DNA of 64,000 nt, from assembly GCA_016214895.1 (NCBI GenBank), contig JACRMR010000007.1, positions 1 through 64,000 on the forward strand. Reading direction: 5' to 3'. Within the stretch, counting starts at the first letter, position 1. Each line of letters starts with the position of its first letter. A program made the position numbers and the translations under genes. The notes below the pieces were generated by a model. It was not told where the DNA came from. It ran no database searches and saw nothing but the letters and a program-made list of their open reading frames with translations. Source of the DNA: a candidate division KSB1 bacterium. Its GTDB lineage: Bacteria; Electryoneota; RPQS01. Shown here piece after piece: positions 17,927-25,609 of the stretch.

Positions 17927-18481
17927 ATGAACTGGTATCTGGACTGGGTTACACGGGATCCGATTTTTTCGGCCGCGATTCAATTCGCGGTGCTCGGCAC
18001 GCTTGGCGAGACGATATCGCGTTCGTTGCAGCGGCGCAGCTGGACACTGCCCGGCACACCGCTGCAGGTCGCGCACAAGGTCGTGGCCTGGGCGCTGCTG
18101 GGCATCATCATCAAGTATGGTTTCGTCGGGATGCGCGGCTTCGTCAGCTCACTGATCGATCACGAGTTGCTGCCGCGGGCGTTCAGCGGCGGCTTGCTGG
18201 GTGCGCACGCGCTCTCGGTGTGCACGAATCTGATGTTCGGTCCGCAGATGATGTTTTTTCACCGCATCGAGGACAACCTGATCGTGCAGCAGTGGAATTG
18301 GACGGGTCTGCGTACGGCGTGGCTCACCCTGCTCTGGTTCTGGATTCCCGCGCACACGCTGACGTTCATGCTGCCGCGCGACTATCAGATGGGGCTTGCC
18401 GCGCTATGGTCCGTCGCGCTGGGTGTGATTATGGGACTGACGACGCCGCGGCGTGTTTCAACGCGACCCGTCGTGAACTGA
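17927..18481 (+). CDS. Mpv17/PMP22-like integral membrane protein
   Basis: A 184-residue protein with about four hydrophobic helices. The C-terminal signature LWFWIPAHTLTFMLPRDYQMGLAALWSVALG resembles the W-x-x-P...N-F-x-x-P...R...W-x-x-x pattern of the Mpv17/PMP22 family, proposed to form small membrane channels. Bacterial members are uncharacterised. It lies 90 bases after the peptidase-like gene and is the last gene of the long plus-strand run starting at 8926. Family assignment is by pattern only. Confidence 0.68.
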   Translation: MNWYLDWVTRDPIFSAAIQFAVLGTLGETISRSLQRRSWTLPGTPLQVAHKVVAWALLGIIIKYGFVGMRGFVSSLIDHELLPRAFSGGLLGAHALSVCTNLMFGPQMMFFHRIEDNLIVQQWNWTGLRTAWLTLLWFWIPAHTLTFMLPRDYQMGLAALWSVALGVIMGLTTPRRVSTRPVVN

Positions 18482-18522
18482 GCGGAACGTTGGCGAGCAA
18501 CTGAACCTGCCGGCGATCACGC

Positions 18523-21489
18523 TTAGCTCAACGCCGCCTTGGTCAAGCAGCGCTGCACGGCGTTGCTCAGCTCGCGCATCAGGATCGGTTTCATGAGCAA
18601 TTCCTCGAATCCGAATTGGCGGCAGTTGCTCTGGGAGACGGATTCGCTGAAGCCGGTTGTGAGAATGATCGGGGTGTTAGGTCGAATCAGCAGGATTTCC
18701 TGAGCCAGTTGCGAGCCGGTCATGTGCGGCATCGTCTGATCGGTGATGACGACATCATAGCGCAGGGGATCGGCCCGAAACGCCTCCAGCGCTTCGATCG
18801 GACTGGTACGCGTACTCACTTCGTAGCCGAGGAAATCCAGCGTTTCGCGAGCCATCTCGATGATTTCGGGTTCGTCATCCACATACAGGACGTGGCCGCA
18901 GCCGCGCGCGATTGGTTCGTCCCGCACGGCATCCGGCACGACCAGTTCATCGGAGCACGGCAGGTAAACTCGAAAGGTCGAGCCCCGGCCCGGTTCGCTC
19001 TGCACGGCGATATGTCCGCCGTGGGCCGTCACAATCCCGCTAACGACGGCCAGCCCGAGCCCCGACCCTTCGCCGACCTTTTTCGTCGTGAAGAACGGAT
19101 CGAAAATGCGTTCCCGCGTTGCGGGATCCATGCCACACCCGGTATCGCTGACGCTCAGGCAGACATAGCGACCGGTATGCAGGTTAACGTGGCGCCGGGC
19201 GAACTCCGCGTCCACGACCAGCGAGTCGAACTCGACGGTCAGGACTCCGCCGTCGTCGCGCATGGCGTGGAACGCATTGGTACACAGATTCATCAGGATT
19301 TGGTGGATCTGGGTCGCATCGCAGTTGACGGGCAGCGCGGATGTCGAGATGTTCTCCGAGATTTCGATGGTCGAGGGAATGGACGCCCTCAACAACTTCA
19401 GCGCCTCTTTGATGATAAACTGCACGAGCATGGGCCGCCGCTCTTGCTCGGTCTGGCGGCTGAAGGTCAGGATCTGGTTGACGAGGTCCTTCGCCCGGAT
19501 GGCCGCCTTGACAATATGATCGATGTCGGCGCGGGTCGAGCCGCTCACGTCGCCATGCATGACCGCCATGTTCGCGTAGCCGAGGATCGGCGTTAGAATA
19601 TTGTTGAAGTCGTGCGCGACGCCCCCGGCGAGGGTGCCGATGGTTTCGAGTTTTTGCGCCTGCCGCAATTGGGCTTCGAGGCCCTTGCGTTCTTCTTCGG
19701 CCTGCTTGCGCTCGGTAATATCCTGAATCGTTCCGACCATGCGGATCAGCTGCCCGGTCGCGCTCATACTCAGCCGGCCGAGACCATGGACCCAGCGCTC
19801 GGCGCCGTCGGACGCGCGGACGATCTTGTACTCGCGATCGAACGGCTGTCGCCGTCCAATCACTTCCTGCTCGAAGTAGCGTGCCATCTCCGCCTGGCAG
19901 TCGGGATGAATGAGCTCGACCCAGCCCGTTACCGTATGCGGATGGTCAGGCTCGATGCCGAAGATGTCGTTCATGGTCGGTGACGCGGTCCAGACTCCGG
20001 TCTCGATATCGAGGTTGTAGCTGCCGATTTGGGCGATGGACTGCGACTCGCGCAGCAGTTTTTCGCTCTGGCGAAGAGTCTCTTCCGCCCGCTTGCTCTC
20101 GGTGATATCCAATACGTAGCCGTGGAAGTGCGTAATCTGGCCGGCCGGGTCGCGGTCGATCACCGTAAAGTCATAGACCCAGCGATACTCGCCGTCTGCG
20201 CGGCGCAGTCGATACTCCTGCTCAAAGCACGGGACACCGGATTCGCAGTGTCGCGCGACCTCCGCGGCGACGCGGTCCAGATCCTGATCATGCACGATCG
20301 TCGCATACGGGATCTTGCCGCTCATCAAGTCGCCGGGGCCGTGACCGAACTGCGATGCAACGTTCGCGGAAACATACTCGACGGGCCAGCCCTCAGCGGC
20401 GCGCCACTTGAACGCGACGACCGGCCCGCTCATGAACAGCCGTCGCTCAATGACCAGTGCTCCTTCGGCGCGCATGCGATCGGTAATATCCCGGTTGCTG
20501 CCGCGAGTCCCAATATACCGGCCGTTGTCATCGAAGACCGGCTGGCAGACGTGGCTGATCCAGCAGATCGTGCCGTCCCGGCGGATGACACGGAACGTCA
20601 GGTCATCTTCCGAGATCAAGGCCTGCTTCACGCGCCTTCGATGGCTGGCTACGTTTTCGTAGTCATCGGGATGCACAATTCGATCCGCCAGCAGCCTGTC
20701 AGCGAGGAACTCCTCGGCTTTGTATCCGGTGATTCGCTCGCAGGACGGTGAAACATAAGCGTAGTGACCGTCGGCATCGACCCAGAATTCCCAGTCATAG
20801 GTATTGTCGGCGACGATCCGGTATTTGGTCGCCACTTCTCGGAGCGCCGCTTCGGCCTGCTTGCGCTCGGTGATATCCTCGGCGGTCCCCTCATAGCACT
20901 CGATGAACCCGGCTTCATTCCGGACCGCGCGGGCGTATTCGCGCATCACGATCTCGGTGCCGCCCGGCCGCTGCCATGCAGCTTCATAGCCGCGGATTTC
21001 GCCGTCGCGGTCAAGTCGATCCCTGAACAGCGAGCGGGGCGGCGATGAGACAAACCCATCCAGTTCGAGATTGCGGCGCACAAGGTCGTCCACCGACGCA
21101 TAACCGAGCATCGTCGCCAGCGCGGGATTGGCGGCCAGAATCCGGCCGTCGGGGGTCGTCCGATAGACACCGATCGTGAGGTTGTTTAGCAGCAGTTGCA
21201 GCCGCTCCTCACTTTGGCGCAGGGATCTTTCCAACGAAGATCGCCGATCCACTTCGGCCTCCAGCGCCTGGGCATTTCGGCGGATCTGCGACAGCGGACG
21301 CCGCGCGATCCAGTAGCAGAAATAGCCGCATCCCGCTACGGTCAGGAGGGTCAAGGCGACCATCAGCTTTTCTTCGACAAGGCGCGGTCCCTCGGCATAG
21401 AGATGAATCACCCCGACTCCGCACATGATGATGCAGAATCCCAGCACGAGTGCCGTGTGGAGCAGATTCGAAATTTCTGGTGTCTTCAT
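18523..21489 (-). CDS. Membrane-bound multi-PAS hybrid histidine kinase with C-terminal receiver
   Basis: 988 residues. Two N-terminal transmembrane helices (about 8-30 and 41-61) are followed by four PAS/PAC units to about residue 600, each ending in the ITERKQAE/ITESKRAE linker. The HisKA phospho-acceptor helix is LAGGVAHDFNNILTPILGYA near residue 621. The HATPase domain shows the N-box NLCTNAFHAM, DTGCGMD and GSGLGLAVVSGI. The receiver domain from about 861 has VDDEPE, VITDQTMP (phospho-acceptor Asp) and LTTG. No response regulator, output domain or phosphotransfer gene is adjacent, so the partner is elsewhere. Confidence 0.93.
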   Translation of the reverse strand: MKTPEISNLLHTALVLGFCIIMCGVGVIHLYAEGPRLVEEKLMVALTLLTVAGCGYFCYWIARRPLSQIRRNAQALEAEVDRRSSLERSLRQSEERLQLLLNNLTIGVYRTTPDGRILAANPALATMLGYASVDDLVRRNLELDGFVSSPPRSLFRDRLDRDGEIRGYEAAWQRPGGTEIVMREYARAVRNEAGFIECYEGTAEDITERKQAEAALREVATKYRIVADNTYDWEFWVDADGHYAYVSPSCERITGYKAEEFLADRLLADRIVHPDDYENVASHRRRVKQALISEDDLTFRVIRRDGTICWISHVCQPVFDDNGRYIGTRGSNRDITDRMRAEGALVIERRLFMSGPVVAFKWRAAEGWPVEYVSANVASQFGHGPGDLMSGKIPYATIVHDQDLDRVAAEVARHCESGVPCFEQEYRLRRADGEYRWVYDFTVIDRDPAGQITHFHGYVLDITESKRAEETLRQSEKLLRESQSIAQIGSYNLDIETGVWTASPTMNDIFGIEPDHPHTVTGWVELIHPDCQAEMARYFEQEVIGRRQPFDREYKIVRASDGAERWVHGLGRLSMSATGQLIRMVGTIQDITERKQAEEERKGLEAQLRQAQKLETIGTLAGGVAHDFNNILTPILGYANMAVMHGDVSGSTRADIDHIVKAAIRAKDLVNQILTFSRQTEQERRPMLVQFIIKEALKLLRASIPSTIEISENISTSALPVNCDATQIHQILMNLCTNAFHAMRDDGGVLTVEFDSLVVDAEFARRHVNLHTGRYVCLSVSDTGCGMDPATRERIFDPFFTTKKVGEGSGLGLAVVSGIVTAHGGHIAVQSEPGRGSTFRVYLPCSDELVVPDAVRDEPIARGCGHVLYVDDEPEIIEMARETLDFLGYEVSTRTSPIEALEAFRADPLRYDVVITDQTMPHMTGSQLAQEILLIRPNTPIILTTGFSESVSQSNCRQFGFEELLMKPILMRELSNAVQRCLTKAALS

Positions 21490-21766
21490 GGTGTTTCGAA
21501 CGGTGGTCCAACCGTCGGCTGCAACCCGTTGAGGTTTGGCAACCGCAGAGCGGCCACTGCGAAGGATTGCAAGACCCGTTCCGGGTGCTGCTTGCGAACC
21601 GGTGAAGGCGCATCAAGAACGAGGCTCGAAAGCGGGGTTCCGCGGAAACATCTGGCTGGTTAGGGACATTTAACCAATAGTCATTCTTGGAGTAAGGCCT
21701 ATTGCTTTTGGCGGCGATTTCCGTTTACTTCACGGCTGCGTACATTCATTCTTGAGGGTCCACTCC

Positions 21767-22708
21767 ATGCTTTCCCGCCTCTCTCTGGCTGCTGCACTTC
21801 TGTTCTCAGCGTCCGCGGCGTTGGCCGCCTCCGCCGGAACGACCGGATTTGAACTGTTCCGCACCGATGGCTCGGCTCGCAATTCCGCCTTGGCCGGCAG
21901 TCAGATTGCTGTCGGAGGCGATTTGCACAACTTGTTCTCCAACCCCGCTGGGCTGACAGGGATCGAGCGGCCGCTGGGAGGAGTCGGGTTCTTCAAGCAT
22001 GTACTTGACATCAACTCGGGCAACCTCGCCTATGCGCGTCCCCTCGCCGGCCGGGGCGTGTTTGCGGCGGGCCTCACCTATTTCGACTATGGCAAGTTTG
22101 ACAAGGCCAGCGAAAATGGACAGAAGCTGGGCGATTTTGGCGCCTCTGACATTCTGCTGACCGTGAGCGGCGCCCGCCTGATGAGGCCTGAACTTGCCGC
22201 CGGTGTTTCACTGAAATACCTCAATTCTACCATTGACAGCTATTCGGCCTCGGCTCTGGCCGCGGACTTCGGGCTGCTTTACCACACGGGATATGAGAAC
22301 TGGGACGTCGGCGCGGGCATCTACAACGTCGGCTTTGCGACTTCGGCATACCTCTCGGAGAAGGACAAGCTGCCCACAGCGTACCGGCTGGGGTTTGCCG
22401 TGCCTCTGGAGCACCTGCCGGTGCGGGTTACTCTGGCGGGCGAGTACTCCTCCGAAGAGTCAATCCGTGGCTCGGGGGGGCTGGAGCTGACATTTCACCC
22501 GGCGGTTCAGGGACGGCTGGGCTACTCGACCTTGGGTGTTGACCAGCGAGTCGGAACCGACCGGGATGCGCTGGCGGGTTTCTCCGCCGGACTGGGCCTC
22601 CGTCTGAAGCGAATTACGGTTGACTACGCCTTAACCTCGCAGGGCGAAGTCGGTTACTTGAACAGATTCACGATTTCGGCACCGATTGGCAAAGCGCACG
22701 CGAATTAA
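21767..22708 (+). CDS. PorV/PorQ-like outer-membrane barrel protein
   Basis: 313 residues with a signal peptide (LSLAAALLFSASAALAAS). The mature N-terminus FELFRTDGSARNSALAGSQ followed by NLFSNPAGLTGI is the signature shared by PorV and PorQ of the T9SS and the related UPF0164 barrels. Alternating hydrophobic strands continue to the C-terminus, consistent with a FadL-like 14-strand barrel. PorV shuttles T9SS cargo on the cell surface; with many sorting-tail proteins nearby, such a role is likely, but PorV and PorQ cannot be told apart by eye. ATG 21767 has GAGGG at good spacing. It is the first gene of a cluster with an ECF sigma factor. Confidence 0.8.
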   Translation: MLSRLSLAAALLFSASAALAASAGTTGFELFRTDGSARNSALAGSQIAVGGDLHNLFSNPAGLTGIERPLGGVGFFKHVLDINSGNLAYARPLAGRGVFAAGLTYFDYGKFDKASENGQKLGDFGASDILLTVSGARLMRPELAAGVSLKYLNSTIDSYSASALAADFGLLYHTGYENWDVGAGIYNVGFATSAYLSEKDKLPTAYRLGFAVPLEHLPVRVTLAGEYSSEESIRGSGGLELTFHPAVQGRLGYSTLGVDQRVGTDRDALAGFSAGLGLRLKRITVDYALTSQGEVGYLNRFTISAPIGKAHAN

Positions 22709-22732
22709 ACCTCGCCGACAGCCGGGTGTCCA

Positions 22733-23308
22733 ATGGATGAGCAACTCATGCGAGGGGAGGAAACCGACTCGGAGCTAATCCGCCGGTTTCAAGCGGGGGA
22801 GCAGCAGGCCTTCAATCTGCTGGCCCTGCGGCATCGGCGGGCCGTATTCGTGACCATTGTTGGGCTGACCGGAGACGCCGACGAGGCCGAGGACCTGACC
22901 CAAGAGACGTTCATCAAGGCCTTTGAAGCTTTGGGCGCATTCCGTGGAGAATCGGGGTTTTACACTTGGTTGTATCGAATCGCCGTGAACCTCAGCCTGA
23001 ATCGGCTGCGGAAGCGGAAGGTGCGGTCCTTCTTCGGCTTAGAGGGTGCGGCGGCCGCGCTGCCGGCTGACCAGACTGCCGACGCGCCGCTCGAGTTGGG
23101 TGAGTTGTCCGCCAGGCTGCGAGCCGCGATACAGAAGCTCCCGGTCAAGCAGCGGACTGTGTTCATCTTACGGCACTTCCAGGAGTTGCCGCATGCTGAG
23201 ATCGCCGAAATCATGGACCGCGACGTGGGGACGATCAAGGCCAACTACTTTCAGGCCGTGCGCAAGTTGCGTTTATGGCTTGCGCCGTACGTAAAAGGCG
23301 ATGAGTAA
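22733..23308 (+). CDS. ECF (RpoE-like) RNA polymerase sigma factor
   Basis: 191 residues with both regions of an extracytoplasmic-function sigma factor: region 2 (VTIVGLTGDADEAEDLTQET, WLYRIAVNLSLNRLRKRK) and region 4 (LPVKQRTVFILRHFQELPHA, EIAEIMDRDVGTIKANYFQA). The linker is short. It lies 24 bases after the PorV/PorQ-like gene and is followed by a membrane protein in the anti-sigma position. It probably controls this cluster or other envelope genes; target promoters cannot be deduced here. Confidence 0.92.
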   Translation: MDEQLMRGEETDSELIRRFQAGEQQAFNLLALRHRRAVFVTIVGLTGDADEAEDLTQETFIKAFEALGAFRGESGFYTWLYRIAVNLSLNRLRKRKVRSFFGLEGAAAALPADQTADAPLELGELSARLRAAIQKLPVKQRTVFILRHFQELPHAEIAEIMDRDVGTIKANYFQAVRKLRLWLAPYVKGDE

Positions 23309-23331
23309 CAGAAGGCAGGATTGAGGCGACC

Positions 23332-23889
23332 GTGACCGCTGGCCACACATGTGACGAAGCCGAGCTTAATGGCGAAGCGGGAGTGGAGTTCTCCGCGCTT
23401 TCGTCGGTCCTCGCGCAGGTTGACTTGGCAACGGTTTTTCCCGGGACGGTCGTCAGTGATACCGACTTCCTGGTCAAGTTGAGGGCTGGAATCGAGGCAA
23501 GTCAGGGTCAGTATTCGGCTCGAAATGTGTTCACATCATCGCGTGTATTCGCCCAATTGGCGGGTGTTTGTATTGTGGTATTCGTGCTGGTTATGAGGTT
23601 CGGGATCGGGCCCGCTGTTATTGACGCGGATCCCACGCTGAGCGGGTATGTGGAGCCGGAACTATTCACGGATATCGTCGGATATGGTCTGACCGATACT
23701 GAACTCGAGGAGCTGGCCGACGCGAATATCACGGCAGATTCGATTGCAATCGCCCTTGGAATGGCGAACATCCATCTTGTAGTAGATCTGACGGAGTCCG
23801 ACGAAGCGACGGATTACGAAATCCTTGAATTGGATGATGTTGCGATTGCGGCGGTCATGTCCGAGTTGGAATCTACGGAGTTTTTCTAA
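23332..23889 (+). CDS. Single-pass membrane protein, putative anti-sigma factor
   Basis: 185 residues, GTG start with GAGG seven bases upstream. The N-terminal 80 residues should be cytoplasmic. One transmembrane helix lies near 82-98 (FAQLAGVCIVVFVLVMRFG), followed by an acidic extracytoplasmic domain of about 85 residues. I see no recognisable zinc-binding ZAS motif: the early HTCDEAE has only part of it. The role is inferred from position directly after an ECF sigma factor and before a Spy-like protein. Alternatives include any stress-related membrane protein. Confidence 0.6.
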   Translation: MTAGHTCDEAELNGEAGVEFSALSSVLAQVDLATVFPGTVVSDTDFLVKLRAGIEASQGQYSARNVFTSSRVFAQLAGVCIVVFVLVMRFGIGPAVIDADPTLSGYVEPELFTDIVGYGLTDTELEELADANITADSIAIALGMANIHLVVDLTESDEATDYEILELDDVAIAAVMSELESTEFF

Positions 23890-23892
23890 GTC

Positions 23893-24411
23893 ATGGAAAA
23901 GAAAGTTCTGATTTTTGTCACCGTGCTACTGACCCTGCAGCTTGGAATCGCAATTCCGCAGCCACCCGGCGGCGGCGGTCCTCCGCGCTGGGATCGCGAG
24001 CGTGTTGAAACGGTGATAATCGGGAAGTTTGCGGAAGAACTGGACCTTTCGCCGCAGCAGGCGGAGAAGTTCTTCCCGCGCTTCAAGCAGTTTCGCCGCG
24101 ATGCAGAGGGAAACCGGGATGCTCAGCACGCCAGCAGGGAGATGCTGGATCGTATTTCGCACGGTGCCGGAGGTGACCAGGCTGAAGTGCCGAGACTGCT
24201 TGATGAGCAGCAGCAGCTTGTGGCGAAACTGGCCGAGCTACGGCGAGTTTTCCTTGCTGATGTCTCAAACTACTTGACCCCGCAGCAGGTCTCGAGATGC
24301 GCACTGCTCATGGAGGATATTCCCCGGCGGATGCGGGAGCTGGTGGATCAACAGCGGGGCAGCGGGCCTCCGGAGCGCGGTCGGCCCGGTCGCCGCATGC
24401 AACGCGACTGA
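23893..24411 (+). CDS. Spy/CpxP-like periplasmic protein (LTxxQ type)
   Basis: 172 residues. A signal peptide (VLIFVTVLLTLQLGIA) precedes a mainly helical, charged body containing two LTxxQ-like motifs, LSPQQAEKFFPRF and LTPQQVSRC, the mark of the Spy/CpxP/ZraP family of envelope chaperones and stress sensors. The C-terminus is rich in Pro, Gly and Arg. It begins three bases after the putative anti-sigma gene and ends at a strong terminator, so it closes the sigma operon. A role as feedback sensor or chaperone in envelope stress is the likely reading. Confidence 0.72.
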   Translation: MEKKVLIFVTVLLTLQLGIAIPQPPGGGGPPRWDRERVETVIIGKFAEELDLSPQQAEKFFPRFKQFRRDAEGNRDAQHASREMLDRISHGAGGDQAEVPRLLDEQQQLVAKLAELRRVFLADVSNYLTPQQVSRCALLMEDIPRRMRELVDQQRGSGPPERGRPGRRMQRD

Positions 24412-24420
24412 AGATTCGGG

Positions 24421-24448
24421 GCCGCCTGTTCGGGCGGCTCTTTTTTTG
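24421..24448 (+). terminator. Rho-independent terminator of the sigma-factor operon
   Basis: A GCCGCC-TGTTCG-GGCGGC hairpin followed by C and seven T, starting 10 bases after the stop of the Spy-like gene. Confidence 0.88.
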
Positions 24449-24541
24449 ACCAAACTACTCGCGATTGACCACTTAGAGCTTGACCTTTCGCGTCAAATCC
24501 TCGATATTTAAGTACATCCCCCCTGCATTCCAGACCCCTCC

Positions 24542-25513
24542 GTGCCCGCCCTCTCTATCGTGATCGTGTCCTACAATACAGCCGATCTGCTGATCGGCTG
24601 TCTGCGTTCTTTAGCCCGGGTGGAAAGCGAGGCCGAGTTTGAGATTATTGTGGTTGACAATTCGTCTCAGGACGGATCAGCTGCACGCGCCCGATCTGAG
24701 TTCCCGGGGGTCAAAGTTGTTCAACTTGAATCAAATCTTGGGTTTGCGGCCGGTGTAAACCGGGGTTTGGCGGTAGCTTGTGCACCGCTGGTATTCGCGG
24801 TGAACCCAGACTGCATAGTTCCACGCGAAACGTTGCGGCGGCTGCTTTCATTTATGGCCGATCATCCGCGAGCGGCAATTGCGGGAGCGGGGCTCACCAC
24901 AGTCAGGGGTCAAGAGCTGGCTTCGACGTTTCGCTTTCCGTCCCTCTTTCGTGAGTTCTGGAACCTCTTGCCGGAGCTAAAGTCGCTGCTGAAGGCGATC
25001 CGAATTGGCCCCGCGGGCATGTTGCAGCGCCGGGCCGGTGTGATTCCGCCCCCACAGCGCGCGGAATCCGTGAGCGGGGCGGCGTTGATCATGCGCGCAG
25101 TCGCGTTGCGCGAAGCGGCGGGTTTCGATGAGGGGTTCTTCTTGTATCACGAGGAGATCGACCTGTGCACCCGGCTCCTTCGGGCTGGATGGGAAGTCTG
25201 GTGTGTGCCGGCGGCGCAGGTCATTCACTTTGACGCGCAGGCATCCGGTTATCGATCCAACCGTCTCGCCGGAGACCCGGTGCTGACGTGGCGGCTGATG
25301 GGGATGGATCGGCTCTGGTCCAAGCATCGGCCGGGCCTGCCACATCGGCTGTGGAAATGGCAGACGCGGTGGCTGCTTCTGGCGCGGGTATGGTTTGTTC
25401 GGCTATTGGGTCCGCTGGGACGTTCCGACCGGAACGCCCGGGACCACCGGATTTCCGAACTTTTCACGGTTCGGCAGCTCCTTGGCCGCCGAGGACGGGG
25501 AAAAACGCCTTGA
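24542..25513 (+). CDS. GT2-family glycosyltransferase (rhamnosyltransferase-like)
   Basis: 323 residues, starting at GTG. The GT-A fold opens with SIVIVSYNTADLLIGCLRSL, followed by IIVVDNSSQDGSA and VFAVNPDCIVPRETL (nucleotide-sugar and metal site), and later FFLYHEEIDLCTRLLRAGW. This matches the WbbL-like group that adds sugars to lipid-linked glycans on the cytoplasmic face of the membrane. The acceptor is unknown and no other polysaccharide genes are nearby. A weak promoter-like pair (TTGACC at 24480, GATATT at 24503) lies upstream; no ribosome-binding site is evident. Confidence 0.88.
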   Translation: MPALSIVIVSYNTADLLIGCLRSLARVESEAEFEIIVVDNSSQDGSAARARSEFPGVKVVQLESNLGFAAGVNRGLAVACAPLVFAVNPDCIVPRETLRRLLSFMADHPRAAIAGAGLTTVRGQELASTFRFPSLFREFWNLLPELKSLLKAIRIGPAGMLQRRAGVIPPPQRAESVSGAALIMRAVALREAAGFDEGFFLYHEEIDLCTRLLRAGWEVWCVPAAQVIHFDAQASGYRSNRLAGDPVLTWRLMGMDRLWSKHRPGLPHRLWKWQTRWLLLARVWFVRLLGPLGRSDRNARDHRISELFTVRQLLGRRGRGKTP

Positions 25514-25609
25514 CTCTTCCACCGGAAACATTATCTTAAACAGATTCGGTACATGGCGGGCCTGTCTTGGGCCGGGCAGCAAACACATGCAGGGTAAGGA
25601 GGAAGATTT

